A stretch of DNA of 64,000 nucleotides, taken from NCBI GenBank assembly GCA_963931865.1, contig OZ007518.1, positions 6,130,570 to 6,194,569 on the forward strand. The letters are read 5' to 3'. The position numbers were made by a program, and so were the translations under genes. Positions 32,150 through 44,671 of this stretch are shown one piece after another. Each line of letters begins with the position of its first letter. Within the stretch, counting starts at the first letter, position 1. This DNA is from Axinella damicornis (Eukaryota > Porifera > Demospongiae > Axinellida > Axinellidae). The notes below the pieces were generated by a model. It did no database searches. It worked only from the letters and a program-made list of their open reading frames with translations, and was not told the DNA's origin.

Positions 32150-34985
32150 ATCCAAGAGGGACATCAGTACTTGTCAGAAATTCTGGTCGTTATGTAACTA
32201 TCCATGCGGGATATTTCTGGCCCTCGCTGTGGTTGGTGAGAAAACCACTGACGCATACATTGCAGAACACTGGACCCACGTGGCTGGGTCTGGCAAGAGC
32301 AGATCTAGTCAGTGTCAGGTCCGACACCTGGGCCAACAACACTGCCATTAAGGACAGATGACAAGAGCTTGCTTTTCTCCTTGGAAAGTGGCATCTCCGT
32401 GAAATCCACAATTATATTCCGCATGATTTATCCACCAGTTTTTTGGTATGGCCGGCATGCCTAGGCCAAGGGATACCACTTTTGAGCTATGGCTACCCAC
32501 ACCCTCTGCCACACTCACCAAACTGACTTCTAGCTTCGCCAGGAGCTCACCCTGCCTCTGCTGGGTGTTTCTCTCTGCAGGTGTCAGGCTTGCAACTGAT
32601 GGCAGTTGACCACTGTGAGGAATATTACCAAGCTGTACACCTGTGGTGACACCAATGTATCCTGGTGCACCCATCACTAGTCACCTGACCAAGAATAGCC
32701 ACTTGCTCAGGCAACTCTTTAGGATATGATATCCCTATGTACATGTACTCTGGTCACTTCATCGGCTTCACGCTTGCGCACTGGCATGGGCCTTGCTACA
32801 CTGCTACTTAATCTTGACTCACTGTTAGGCAGTCACGATAATCATAAGTTATGAAACAAAATGTTTGATAGAAATCGTAATACACATGTAATACAAAATT
32901 ACGCAAAACAATTCACTTCATTTCAGCAACAGAAAAACAAGAGTCTGGTCGCATACATGAACAAATAGGATTGACAATATAGCAAGATCTCTCTTCTGTC
33001 GTCATGCTAGTGGCACACACACACGATGGTAGTTCGCTTCAGTATGTTGAAGAGGAAAGATGGCGTGGTTTGGCTGATATACAGATGTTTCCTTTGAGCA
33101 CCGAACAAGGCAAGACTGCATTTGAGAGCTTCGGACTTGCATGTTCCTGGCTCCCCAAACAGGAAAGGCACACCCATGCTCCCACATATTGCTGGTAGGT
33201 GGCTCCCATTATGCAGCACGCCATGACTGCTGCTGCAGGGATGAAGTTTTCCGACATGAAAGCTTGAATTGCCTGGCGGAGGTCATACATTGCCTCCCCT
33301 TCATCAAGAGGTGTGGCAAGCATGAAAGGGAGTCACTGATTATATTAGTGCGTTCATTAATCCTGCTAGTCTTTTGAGCCATAGAACTGGTGATTCTTTG
33401 TCACTCAAATAGACTGATCGATGATCACTTGTGGTGAGAACACCCAGAGCACTCTCTTCTCCGACTGAGTTCACACCAAATGGTTCGTGCTGCACTGACT
33501 TTGCGACAGGTGTCACTTTGTAGCAAAGTCTCCAATCATTTGCATCAGCAATCGTTTCAGCTCAGCTTCGGTGGCTACTAGGAAGAGTGCTCCCCCAGGA
33601 AAGACTTGGTTGAGGTAGCCACAGAGCTGCTTCACGTTTCCAGACAATTCAGTCATTGGAAGGAAGCATTCCCTGTTGATTGATCAGTATACATGCAGAC
33701 GTCATAATACTGCATTGTGGTACGAGAGCTTTATTTATTATTTATATAGGATGAGTCATTATATATAACAGTTGTAAGGTTGTGCATGTGCAAGCATGCA
33801 TTGAAAAGCAGGAATGAATCGTGGTAAACCCGCATAGATAATTATAAGCATACGACTATATTATGGCCAAAACCTGGGTGCAAATTTAATGTTTGTGCAT
33901 GGGTCAGCCCACTCAGGTAACTAGTTTTTTAGCAAGGGTTTGAAATGGCTGTGCTCTCTGTTTCACCATTGGAGCAGTTCAGTTATTGAGCCTGAGAACA
34001 AGCTACATTGTACACTAGTACTGTACGCCGAATGGTCTGTAACATGGTCGGTTGTTTGACATGACTAGCTCACTCACCGATGTTTTGTGGTGATGTGTGT
34101 GTGTGTAATGTGTGGGGTTGTGGAGTTGTGGTGCAGAAGGTAGAGGAGGTTGAGGTGTGGGATTGTAGGGTGACGGTGGTGTGTGTGTGTGTGATGTGTG
34201 GGGATGGGGAGTTCTATGGGAGGTGTGGTGACGTTGGAGAGGGTAGTGTTGGGTTGTATTGCTGACACGTTGGATGTTGTGGGATGCACCCCAGAGGTTG
34301 GCTAGGTCAGGGTTGAATGGGCCAATCATGCTGTCCTCTTTGTACTGGGGTACTGAAAGCCATGCTCCCCTCCCTCCCTCCCTTTGAAACAGCATTCTGG
34401 TTGCATCAACCATGCAATTCCCATCCTCTGGACAATCCTCCTGAGATACATAATTATATAGCAACTCAGTTTGAAAGATCCTATACCTATCCCTGAAATT
34501 TTCATGGAGTTTCAGTTGCATGTGCGGGTAATTGTATGCGGCATGTTCTGGGGTTTCCAAATGATCTTTCATGTGGCTAATTGGATCATTGAGGGTGATC
34601 TCATCATTCTCTTCAACAAAACTAGCAACCTCCGGGATTGCATCTGTCCCTTCTTTGTCTTGTGGATGACCCAGCTTAGCCCTTTTGGAAATGTGCATTT
34701 CGTGGTCATGAACTGCTGGTACCTGCTTCTTCGTATGAAAATTAACGCTACACACTCTGTCGTAAACTGCATCTGCCACATGCAGGTCATGAACATTCAA
34801 AACATTCAAAAGCCTTGCTTGTACAGTTCTGCCCAGGTATCACCTCTTTCATGACACCTTTCCAAGATAAGATTGTGTCCTTCATTTCAACCGTTTTGAC
34901 TAGATATACATCACAACACTTCCAATGTTGCTGGTTCACCGCAGAGCTTTTGTGCTGACAAAAGTACAAGTTCAGTTCTTGTTTG
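32150..34985 (-). pseudogene. Degenerate multicopy transposon-like gene with P-loop (left arm only)
   Basis: This interval is absent from the right arm. Minus-strand fragments in order are: 34969-34787 with KCCDVYLVKTVEMKDTILSW; 34809-34380 with NVLNVHDLHVADAVYDRVCS, VNFHTKKQVPAVH and ISHMKDHLETPEHAAYNYPH; 33670-33520 with LPMTELSGNVKQLCGYLNQV and GGALFLVATEAELKRLL; 33205-33010 with GVPFLFGEPGTCKSEALKCS and YISQTTPSFLFNILKRTTI; and a frame at 32677-32348. From memory the second fragment belongs to an uncharacterised protein family found in many copies in marine invertebrate genomes. GEPGTCKS is a Walker A loop whose usual Gly before Lys is Cys. Stops and frame changes show it is not functional. 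Transposon ends were not identified. Confidence 0.6.
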
Positions 34986-35014
34986 AAAGCATCAATTTAA
35001 AATTTGCAGAGGGG

Positions 35015-35460
35015 CAACCGCCCTCCTGGTAGCCGTTGCAACGCCGGCTGCGACTCGCCATAGCGAAAATATCGCAGTTAGTTCCAATTAACGCACATGC
35101 CACGTGGCAACCACACTCTGTCGATCTCTAGCAATGGCGGCCAAAGGAAAGGCACGAAGTTATTACAGCACTTCAACTTTGCCAGCACGGTGACTTTTGG
35201 CATGTAAGCGTCAGTGAACGCCAGCGATCACGGCCATGTGGTCAGAATCTTTGTGTGCCTTTGCTAAGAACGGTACTGCCACCGGAAGTTGGAGAGAGTG
35301 CTCGAACAATGGCGGCCTTGGCAAGACAAAAGCGCTTGTATCTCCACCACCAAGGTGAGTTTCAGCACAATTATTATACGTTTATCTAACTGCATGATAG
35401 CCATCACGACGGTGTAGTCAGAATCTCTGTACACCTTTCCTGCGAGCTATGAGGTTTGAT
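35015..35460 (+). repeat. Dispersed 'first-exon' repeat, copy D (two units)
   Basis: Unit 1 starts GAGGGGCAACCGCCCTCCTG and contains CAATGGCGGCCAAAGG and a donor-like CACG|GTGACTTT. Unit 2 has AAGAACGGTACTGCCACCGG, CAATGGCGGCCTTGGC, the short frame MAALARQKRLYLHHQ and CCAAG|GTGAGTTTC, then GTCAGAATCTCTG. Only unit 2 and the end of unit 1 are present in the right arm (60040-60290), because the left-only insertion starts inside unit 1's neighbourhood. Confidence 0.7.
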
Positions 35461-36271
35461 TATTTACATTAATTAATTAATTACGCAGCACAATTTTTCC
35501 CCTACCAGGAGTGTAACTAATATTTCAGTACAATCCCCTCAAGGTGCTCTGTCTGGGAAGTTTGCGTTGCAATTTGTTTTAGGTAGACCCAAACTTTTTC
35601 ATGTACTAGTGAGGTCTAGTCCTAATGGTGTTCATTCTTACTCCACTTTAGGTACTGCTGGCTGCGCAACTAAAATGTTCTATACCTCTGTGGGACTGAT
35701 GAGTATGGAACGGCTACTGAAACAAAGGCATTGGAGGAGGGGCCTACCCCCTAGCAGATCTGCACCAAGTAGCATGCCATCCACAGCCAGATCTATCAGT
35801 GGTTCAACATCGAGTTTGACTACTTCAGCAAAACAAGCACACCACAGCAAACTGTGTGAGTAGGCATGAGATGAGTATCAGAGACAATTACAATCTTTTG
35901 CAGTGCATTACAGAGGCAATGTAAGGATCTTTCATCTGACCATATACGTACGTACATACTACCTGCCAGGGATTGGAAATGCTTGTGTTATGCTGAACTC
36001 ATGTACAGTGGCGGTGAAATCCTGTGAACTCCATTGCATTTCGAGTGCTAACCAGCTGTGGTAATGAATACTGGTATCACCTTAACATGTGAGTCAATCG
36101 TGTCGGTCACGCACAGTAGTACTGCCCTTTTCAGCTCAATTGGAACTTTCAGAATGACGGATAACATGAGAAACAGGAAGCAATAATTACAAAACTTGTG
36201 TATAATGACATAAGTATCACATGCTTGCCACTTGCTCACTGACTCCTAACATAACATACTGTTTGAGCCAG

Positions 36272-36455
36272 GACGCTGTAAAGGTTACAGTGAGGACCAG
36301 AGATGGGGGATTGTGTGGAAGCATAAAATTCAAGAGTAAAACGTTCAAGATATTGCACGCAATCTATCAACCAATTTTCAGGACCCTGAAGAAGTTAGGC
36401 TCTACTAGGAAGGAAATACAATGCATAGCACTGGAGAGAAGTGAGGTCATACGCA
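36272..36455 (+). CDS. Exon-like conserved frame, unknown (left arm)
   Basis: A frame opens after TGTTTGAGCCAG| and reads DAVKVTVRTRDGGLCGSIKF, then KILHAIYQPIFRTLKKLGST and KEIQCIALERSEVIR, ending at ACGCA|GTGAGT. The right-arm counterpart (59216-59033, minus) has the same length (184 bases), no stop and the same borders, with five amino-acid differences. It sits in the intron of the methionyl-tRNA synthetase pseudogene, on the same strand, but is not part of that protein. I do not recognise it. Confidence 0.45.
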
Positions 36456-36619
36456 GTGAGTACATTGCTTAATTGTTGCCTTTGATTGATAAAATGGGAT
36501 CAGTCAAAGTCAAATGCCCTCGGAAAGTTTGGTTGTGCACTCAGAGGTCAAAGGGCAGTATCGTCCTCTTCCCACATCCAAACGAACATGGGGCAGTTAA
36601 ACTGAACTGAAGATCATCA

Positions 36620-37960
36620 CCAGAGACAAATATAACGGTCGGTCAACGGACAAAATCCGAATGAAAAAGGCACGTGACAGCGACCACGCGGTATCGCAGT
36701 CTGACAAAATGGCCGGTCGAAAGTGTCCTGCTGCTCGGGCATCGGAGCCTCCATTGTTTCCAAGTGCTAGCATAAGTTGTGTCGTGGTACAGCACCGTAA
36801 ACAAGGCTACATATCAAGTCGCCGTTCGTGAAGTGGCCGCTCAAGTCGCCGTTCAAGAAGTGACTGCGTGCGGAACTTCGATCGGCAAGACCAGATGTTG
36901 ACGTCGCTAAAGTGCAACAAAGACAAACAGGACCAAGGCCTTGTGGCTCTTCTGTGATTTCAACATGCAGGGAGTACAAAAGTAAGCTTATCTCTATTCG
37001 CAAGCTTATCTCTATTCGCAGGTACCTCCGCATACCAGCAACGTGTGCGTGGAGTGATGATGTCTCACGTACCTCTGTGCTGTGCAAACAAGGAGCTGGT
37101 CGTGAGCTACGCCTTCATTGCACACTTGCGCAGCAAGTACATGTATATATAGTTACCATAAGCCAGTTAATCATACAATGCACTCACTATAGCAAGCACT
37201 TCAAGTGAATGGTGGGCGATAAATGGAAAATTGGTGTCAGACCATGTCCGATCACGTCCGAAAGTGGTCTGACACATTGTCTGATCACTTTCCAGAAGTT
37301 ATATTTGTCTCTGATCACGGAAGTGGGATGTACATGGGGCGGGACTAGACTAGTGACGCGCGACCTTGGTACTTCACTCATAGATAATGCTTCAATTTAC
37401 TTAACTTAGGGGTTGAATATCTGTCACATGACCGAAGTTTTAATAATGAATTGGCGTTCCCAATCCCTAAGCGGGGAGTATATCTATGGTCTGACAGTCC
37501 AGCCATATGGCCAACTTGTCCACCCAGAATTTCCTCAGGCGAAACAAATGATCATTCATTATTGTGAAATCTCTCCATCGTGTTGTGTATAAGAATATGA
37601 GGCATAGAGGCTTTGTACGAAATGTCTGCACCATTCTGCAGATGTCAGATCAGTAATTATTTGGTTTGTCTGGATGTCTTCTCATGGTATTAGAGTTGGA
37701 GTGCCTGTTCAGAGTGTGACTGGAGTCTCACTTGCAGGAAGCATCGCTGGACATGAAACCTGCACCATACGAAGCTACATTAGTAGCGCTCACTTTGCAC
37801 TGCTCTCCAGCTTCCCTAGGACTGCGAAATGCTCAAACAACTTCAGCTATGATTGGTCACTGACAGAGTGCTGTGTATGTCCATGTTCTATTATGTGTCA
37901 CACCGATGGAGAGAACTGTGTGCATGTTCTAATATCATAATCTCACTTTGTTGTCATGCA
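36620..37960. other. Left-arm-specific intron sequence
   Basis: Mostly missing from the right arm. It holds an exact 18-bp tandem copy of AGCTTATCTCTATTCGCA near 36984-37020, inverted GTCAGACCATGTCCGATCAC motifs near 37230-37300, and a dispersed GGGGCGGGACTAGACTAGTG block at about 37338. No exon until 37962. Confidence 0.5.
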
Positions 37961-38589
37961 GGATAGCGCAGGACATATTTTGGAGGTTGCATGAACGAGG
38001 ATACATCTTTGAGGACACTGTGGACTACCAAGCCTGTGGCAGGTTGGAGATTATAAATAAGGGCCGTACATCTTCCAAATATTCGGCCATAATGATTGTT
38101 TTGTCTCGCCTAAATAAAATTCCTAACGAAATGCACAAGTGCCAAATAGTACGTCGTGTGTAGTGTACGATCTCCAGCTGCTTGCAGTACGACTGATAGA
38201 CCTCTCAATGCCTTTTCTACACCATTATCAGGTGAAGAGCAGATGTGTCTGTGTCTTATTCAGCAAGGGAACTCCTTGGTCTACCAACTGCATGGACGCC
38301 TTTGTCTTGGCTGGCGATGTTTGTTCTTTGAGTAGTCCAATCATTTTTAAATGATTTTTTTCAGTGAAAGGTTGCCGAAAGATTAGAGATGCCGATCCTT
38401 TGGAAGGTGTATGGTCTATGCAGAAAAGTAATATATATTATGTTCCGTGCAGAATTTGCACAATCTTGGGATTGCGCTGCGCATTCTCGGAATTCGGAAA
38501 TTGCATGTTAAACTCGAAATTGCGCAAAGGTCTTGAGACACTTGTGCAATCTCGAGATTGTGCATGCAGTATCTGCAAACTTCATGAGT

Positions 38590-38790
38590 GATTTGTCATG
38601 TAGTTGGTTGCCGCTCGTCGAGCTCGTTGCGGTCTTTGGCGGAATGACAGTGCGGTACCGTTCACATGAAAGATCAACGACGATTCTGACCTAGCTGTGG
38701 TCCACACTCGTATACCGTGGGCCTGGGACAAAGTTGTAAGCACTGTAACAATGGCTGCTCTGCTCTCTTCGACTCGACTCACCTAAGCCA
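38590..38790 (-). repeat. Dispersed 'first-exon' repeat, copy F (left arm)
   Basis: On the minus strand: GCAGCCATTGTTACAGTGCT, then TACAACTTTGTCCCAGGCCC, ACG|GTATACG and a GTCAGAATCGTCG block. This is the order of copy B's second half with the ATGGCGGC core lost. The right-arm equivalent is 58085-58290. Confidence 0.55.
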
Positions 38791-38797
38791 GTACTAG

Positions 38798-38909
38798 TAG
38801 CCTCATTCTTCAGACCTTCTCACCCAAGCGATTGTCGCTTGCAGTACTAATAACTGGGGTGAACTGCGAGCGACAAACGCTGGGGTGAGAAGACCTGGGC
38901 ACGAGGCTA
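38798..38909. mobile_element. Short MITE, TAGCCTCATTCTTCAGACC ends (left arm)
   Basis: TAGCCTC...CCTTCTCACCCAAGCG is inverted against CGCTGGGGTGAGAAGACCTG...GAGGCTA. The inner arm AAGCGATTGTCGCTTGCAGT pairs with GCGAGCGACAAACGC. The same insertion is in the right arm at 57966-58077, so it predates the split of the arms. Confidence 0.8.
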
Positions 38910-39498
38910 CCATTCCAGTCGCAATCTCGAGATTGTGCACGTGTATATTTTCGTGATCGCGCACTCATGCTGTGCGATCTCGACATTGGCACGCAATTTC
39001 AGGATTCCAAGAATGTGCAGCGAAATCTCAAGATTGCACAAATTCCTAAATTGTGCAGAACATAATATGCTGACAACATAATATGCTGAGAACCATAGTT
39101 GTCTAAACAAGTGTACAGTACAGATACGTACAACGGTTTGAAGTAACAAGGCGTCTTTTTGGAAAAATTGTCTCGGCGGTTTGCTTGCAAGACTGATACA
39201 AGTGTTGGACACTACAGATGTTTGCTTGGTAGCTAGCTAGCTATGGCGCATGCTGCCGTACTGATGAAAGACTTTAGTGTGTCAACAGGCAAACACGTCA
39301 CAATTTGTTGCACCAATAGACACATAATTATGATGGACAAACTTCAATGAAAGGAGCACTGGTCATACCTTTGACTTTGACTAAAAAAAGTATACGTGAG
39401 CACACTGACAAAGTGGCTTGAAGAGAAGACTTAGACTAAATTTGTCAATGGAGGAATACTGATGTAGTCTATGAGCATCTAGCTAGCTACACGTTGCC

Positions 39499-39636
39499 TA
39501 GAGTAAGTGCGGGGGTGTCCGGACGGTGAAGGGGTATCCCGGACACCCTGCTAATTCTTTTGTTCGGACGCTCCGTGAAGAAATTTGCCGATGTCCGGAT
39601 AACTCCCCCCGTCTGGACACCCCCGCACTTACTCTA
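39499..39636. mobile_element. 138-bp MITE with TA ends (left arm only)
   Basis: TAGAGTAAGTGCGGGGGTGT and CCGGACGG at the left are inverted at the right (CCGTCTGGAC-ACCCCCGCACTTACTCTA, one mismatch). TA at both termini fits a Tc1/mariner-type target. Internal CCCGGACACCC is a further short inverted motif. Absent from the right arm. Confidence 0.8.
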
Positions 39637-39659
39637 CGTCATGTACGTTGGTCAGTGGT

Positions 39660-40065
39660 TTCTCATGGCCTTCTTAGCCGTCTCCTGTCTCGGTCAGCTT
39701 CAACGGTAGTCGTTGCTCTCTCTGTTCCGGACTCTCTTGTCCAGGCTTTCTTTGCCGTAGTCTTTCTCAGTCCGCTTGTATAGTCTGCGTTCTTGGCGCT
39801 TCTCAGACGATCATTCTTGCGCATACCTTGTAATCCGACTTCTTGTTGTTTTAGCCTCTCTTGCTGAAATCTCACATGATCTTGACTCTTTGTCTAGCGC
39901 AGTAGGGTGGCCACATGCCGTTGCTCTCTCTGTTCCTGACTCTCTCGTTGCCTCCTCAATTGTCTCCTCTCTCGGTCAGCTTGTAGTCGTTGCTCTCTCT
40001 CTCTTGTTGCCTTCTTTGCCGTTGCCTTTCTCGGTTGCTAGCTACGTACTTACAGCTAGATACTT
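39660..40065 (-). pseudogene. Arg/Glu/Lys-rich coding remnant (left arm only)
   Basis: Minus-strand frames read GKEGNKREREQRLQADREET, then EEATRESGTERATA (about 40040-39910), and later MRFQQERLKQQEVGLQGMRK, LRKTTAKKAWTRESGTERAT and EADRDRRRLRRP (39875-39663). The repeated RESGTERAT and QADRE/EADRD blocks look like a repetitive coiled-coil segment, as found in some invertebrate transposon proteins. No domain confirms this. The interval is absent from the right arm. Confidence 0.35.
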
Positions 40066-41075
40066 GTAAGGTGCGGCCACATGCACATACATAAATATTA
40101 GGCCAACTAGCTAGTTAGTAAAATCTGTCGCGCATGCGCTCAAACTATGTGGCCACGTGGACGTGGACAGACAGACGTGTACGTACCCAGCACTGTGTCT
40201 CGGCGCTTCGGCGCCGAGACAAAAAGCATGCAATTAATTCCAGACTTTTGGTAAGGCCTCAAGCTATGCCACACATGCTTTGATAACTAATCTAATATCC
40301 TTTTGAAGCAATATAAACAAATGCACAAGCCTTATCAGCTGTGATACATGCTAGCAAAGTCAGCAAAAACCAAAGAAACAAAGTCCTCCCTGTTCATTCT
40401 GCTTACTCGAAATGGGTTGTTCTGCCGAGCTTGAACAGCAACTTGCTCCCAGTCTTCAGGGGCATAGATGTATTGCGTCTTCTTTCGAGACTGTTCGACA
40501 TGTCCGAAATCTTGATCGTTAGGCAAATAGGAATGACCGGAGATCATGAACTTGTGATTGAATACTCACTGCTGCTTATGATGTGCATCCACAGACAGAC
40601 TAAGTAGATATTCCTATTCTGCCCCCCGCACGCATCACTGTAGAGGACGAGGTTGGTAGCATCTGTGTCTATCTCTTTCAAATGCTTCAGGATACAAGAC
40701 CCAACTTCACGTGACCCTCTCGATGCTGTGGCCACATGTGCATGCACTCTCTGTCAGTGGAACAGTCGTGTATTCCCTGGTTGTACGTCCAGAGTTGACG
40801 CTTGTAGTAGACTACTCCAGTGCTGAGCACGGAAGTCGGCAGTGACTTTTCTAAGTCGAAAGTAAACATCTCGGTATCCTTGTGAGATTTTACATATGCT
40901 GCATCCTCTTTGAGTTGCTGATACGAGCTTTCTGCCTGCACTTTGTGTAACTCCCACTCAAGGGTAAGTTCTCTTTTGCGAGATTCATCGGACTCAGCCT
41001 CGACCTTGATTTTCATTGCATCGCACACTTTACAGGTATCGGATTTGGGACTGCATAAGAGAATGAGAGAGAGAG

Positions 41076-41079
41076 TGAA

Positions 41080-41110
<31 letters not shown>

Positions 41111-41116
41111 GAGAGG
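41076..41116. repeat. (GA)n microsatellite (left arm)
   Basis: A GA run with two interruptions inside the intron between exons 2 and 3 of the DUF7869-like gene, next to a (GT)n run at about 41135-41154. The right-arm counterpart is CT/CA at 56325-56410. Confidence 0.9.
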
Positions 41117-41202
41117 GCAAGTGAGTGAGTGCGTACGTGTGTGTGTGTGTGTGTGGCATGCTATACAAGTAACACTACTGTATGTGCATGTCTGCATGCA
41201 AT

Positions 41203-41608
41203 TAGATCGTTCCCAGGCCGTTCACAACGCCAGTATTTCATCGCTTCCAGTATGAAATACGGCGGGGGAAGGTGTGGGAGAGCTAGTCACGTGCGATGCC
41301 ATCAAGTAGACACATGGTAGACACATGGAGGGCGGTGCACAATGAAGAATCTCGATGTCTTGTGTTGTACTGTCCGTCCAATGGCTGGATATCAGAGCAT
41401 TCGCAAGGCAGACGATCAATACCGTTCGTTGTTCACAACGCCGAAGACGGATCAGGTATTTTAACGGTTGGTCACCGCCCCCAGTGTGTCTACCATCTGT
41501 CTACCTGACATTATCGCACATGACCAGATCTCCCAGGCCTTCCCCCGCCATATTTCATACTGGAAGCGATGAAATACCGGCGGTGGGAACGGCCTGGGAA
41601 CGAGGCTA
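41203..41608. mobile_element. Mutator-like MITE in DUF7869-like intron (left arm)
   Basis: The ends are TAGATCGTTCCCAGGCCGTT (diverged) and AACGGCCTGGGAACGAGGCTA. GCATGCAAT / GCATGTAAT, a 9-bp duplication with one mismatch, flanks it at 41194-41202 and 41609-41617. The interior repeats TTTCATCGCTTCCAGTATGA in both orientations. The same insertion is at 55882-56279. Confidence 0.9.
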
Positions 41609-42779
41609 GCATGTAATAGCACATACCTTCCAAATGAGAGGTTGAACTTCTCGTTGAATACTTTGCGGTAGATCCATTTGGATGCTGCCTGAACATTCTC
41701 CCGTTCACATTTCTCTTTATACAGCTGGTACATCTTCTGAATGGACAGATACGGATTCAAGAACTGTCGATGCGGGTTGTCTTTCCGCGAATAGTGAGAT
41801 TTGTACCGAGGAAAGGAGTTGATGTGTGCTACGACGCTGTCTACAGTGTCCGGCTTAGTCTTATTCCCAGGCTTATGTCTTCCTCTTTGATCGCAGGGAA
41901 GTGTTCCACCAGCAGCTTCTTGAGCTTTTAAGGCTCGATCGAGACGCCCGTTGGACACACCATGATTAGAAAGGAACACTTTTTTGCACACCTGTACTGA
42001 AACTGATCCTCTCTTGACGTAGAACACGCGTGAGTACTGCCTTCGCGATTGGGTGCCACTGGGGGAGTATCACCGAGACACAGCAAAACGTTTACACAGC
42101 CACACAAGTAGGCGTTTTGTACATCGAAGTTGGCTGTAGCCCAGAAGCCATCAAAGATGCACTTTCTTTCAGTTAACGATAGCTTTTCACAACAGCAAGA
42201 GGAACATCCACAAGTATCGTCGACTTTTCGGGCAGCAACCTAGTGTGCATAGTATGAAACAGAATATAATGTGCATGAAGAGAAAGATGGAATTAGGAAG
42301 AATTACCTTTTTGCCAGGGGCAGAAGTGTATTCTTTTCCAGCGTTTCGTAGCCCAATCCTTTAATTTGTTCTTTTTCCACATTTGTGGCCTACGCACTCT
42401 TTTATGACTTTTAGGGGTTTCATGAATAGACTCGGTATGGTTCTCGGGATCACTCTGTCCCTCTGTTTGGCTTCTTGCTCTACCACTAGCTTCAGTAGGA
42501 GTTTCCCCATCTGATTCTCCAGACTCGTGGTAGTCTCGTGATGTACTAGCTCCGCCATCAGCAAGGGTAAGTTCAGCAGGAGTCTGATCATCGTCCATAG
42601 CAGTAACTAGATCGTCTTTGTTTCTGCTAGAACAACCAGCCTCTTGCTCATCCTCGCGAATCGCCATCAAGACTACCATCAGAGTCGAGTTCTTCAAGCT
42701 CGCTCCCGCTCAGACTCGAGTCTAACATTAGCAAGGCTTTTTCTACTGTAATAGTAGCATTGCCTCTAGCAGCCATGAT

Positions 42780-43250
42780 GAGCGAAGGAAAAACCAAGCA
42801 AACATAGGTCCTCTCTGTGCTTTTTTTCGTGCTACCATGAGGAGACAACGTGACGTCATAAAATGAAGCGCTGTGATTGGTAAAAAAGGGGTTAGACCAT
42901 TCTGCCTCTGAACTGAACGGCCTTGCAATATAATAGCAGAAGTAAATAGGCGTGTATTAGAATAACTGTTTAAGATTAACAGCTCATAGTTCAAGTGAAT
43001 ATTGCTGAGATACATGAACACAAAAACGCAAATAAAATACACTTCATGAAAATTGTGGGTTACACCACTATGGTTCTCAACCCTTCATATACGTACGTAT
43101 ATGCAGCTAGGGCATTGTGTGGTGAGCGTGAGCAAGCTACATTCATTTTAGCCACTGATCATGAGGAGGAAAAACTCCTTTGGAAATTAATATTGTGGGC
43201 ACTTTTGTTGTGTGTAGGCGTTCTGATGGTGAGCTCTGCCATCTCTGTTG
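42780..43250. other. Methionyl-tRNA synthetase intron sequence (left arm only)
   Basis: No separate gene supported. It contains the upstream flank of the DUF7869-like start and a TGTGGTGAGCGTGAGCAAGC copy of the 7178-element terminus near 43118. It is missing from the right arm. Confidence 0.4.
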
Positions 43251-43356
43251 TAGGTTCCTAGCTGACAGATTTGTTGAAGGAACTTGTCCCTTTTGTGCTT
43301 ATGAGGTAAGTGATCTCACTGGTCTGATTCTGAGGTTTGTATGTGTGGTTGTACCT

Positions 43357-44639
43357 TAATGTCCCGCTAATACGCCCGCCCCCTTCGAAAATACACCTGC
43401 CTGCCCCCCACCCCCTTCCGCCGAAGTTCCTGCACAGGGTAGTTGTGACTTGTTATAACCCCCCCCCCCCCCCCACTCCCCCTGGTGAGCATCTTCTGGA
43501 ACATGTAACTACACGTGCTCAGTGCTCTTTTGTGGATTTTTGAAAAGCCGGTTTGAGGTTGCTAGTTTAAGCTGCTAGTTTAGCTAACAGGTTCATCAGT
43601 CTCTCAAGGTGTTTTTGTTTCCCTCTGAAGATGTACAAGTACGGAACCACGAGTCCTTTCCCTTCATCATCAGATCGTCTCCTGTCACCGGTGATGATAC
43701 AAGTCATCTCGCTGCTACTTTTGTGCAGGAAGTACCAGCAGACTCGGGAAATTTCCCGTGGTAAATGGCCAACAGTATTGCTGTTCTTGAGGACAGCTAC
43801 AGCGAAGTCGTCGTGAATGTTATTGACCTCGCGTTGAACTTCTCACTGATGCAAGGAGACCTGCAGCTTTGCAAACGTGATATCCACGAACAGTACTCTC
43901 CATCCTGAAAGACATAGCCATAGTTAGTTGACAAGGTGAAAGGCATTCATTGTTATTAGCTATGGCTAGCTGTTTGCACCCGTGCCCATGACGTGGCATC
44001 GATTTATCCGGATTAGTCCTTTCGCTAGTGTGAAGGGGTTTACGATCAGGTCCGAGTGAATTTGAAGCCAATTGACCAGTGCATCAACAAGCCTTTCAAT
44101 GAAAGCATGAGACAGAGCTGGCAGAGCTGGATGCGTGAGGACCGAGCGAAGACAAAGATGGGTAATCTGAAGCAACCCACTCGGCAGGATGCCATAAACT
44201 GGGACTCAATCAAGCAAGAGACAATCGTTAACTCATTCCTCTTCTGTGGAATCTCTAATGATCTAGATGACTCCGAAGATGACCATGTCAGTGATGATCA
44301 ACCTGTCGTCGAGCTGGACTCAGGGACCGTGGGTGAGGAGAGTGAAGAAGATGAAGCAGAAGAGAATGATAGCGATGCAGATGCAGATGAGCTAGGCGAC
44401 CCATTTACTGATGACTCAGATGCTGATTTTTCCCTGCATGTCTGTTTGTCTCAGCTGTTTTGTGAAGAATGCTTTTGTAACTGTTGTTCCTATGTAAACA
44501 TGCATAACCTACCATTCCTGATTCTCAAGGTCAGGTATCCAGCAATAAAAAATAAGTTTATGGTTTCTTTTGTTACGGGGTGGTTATAGTAATGAATTCA
44601 AATGACCTTTGGAAGTGTCCTAATTGTGTACATAGCACT

Positions 44640-44671
<32 letters not shown>

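Larger units (their letters stand above)
40370..42776 (-). pseudogene. DUF7869-like, putative transposon-derived protein (left arm)
   Basis: Three exons on the minus strand: 42776-42307 (donor AAAAAG|GTAATT), 42239-41627 (acceptor CACACTAG|, donor GGAAG|GTATGT) and 41050 to about 40370 (acceptor TTATGCAG|). Exon 1 starts MAARGNATITVEKALLMLDS, is acidic/Ser-rich and then basic (RVRRPQMWKKNK). Exon 2 holds DDTCGCSSCCEKL, SVSVQVCKKVFLSNHGVSN and SFPRYKSHYSRKDNPHRQFL. Exon 3 holds CDAMKIKVEAES, MFTFDLEKSLPTSVLSTGVV and LYSDACGGQNRNIYL. FDLE and SDACGGQN look like RNase-H-fold catalytic positions. Lesions: frameshifts near 42655, in exon 1's basic part, in early exon 2, near 40740, a 10-base loss near 40560, and deletion of the whole 3' end. 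It lies antisense in a methionyl-tRNA synthetase pseudogene intron. Confidence 0.8.

Noticed and set aside
34015..34360. His/Thr/Pro-rich extension of the 264-codon frame
   Set aside because: It arises from a GTGTGT-rich simple stretch following the degenerate gene; only the first part (34809-34380) resembles protein.
38140..38580. Frames shared by both arms near the methionyl-tRNA synthetase intron
   Set aside because: Short, without splice support, and interrupted differently in the two arms; treated as intron sequence.
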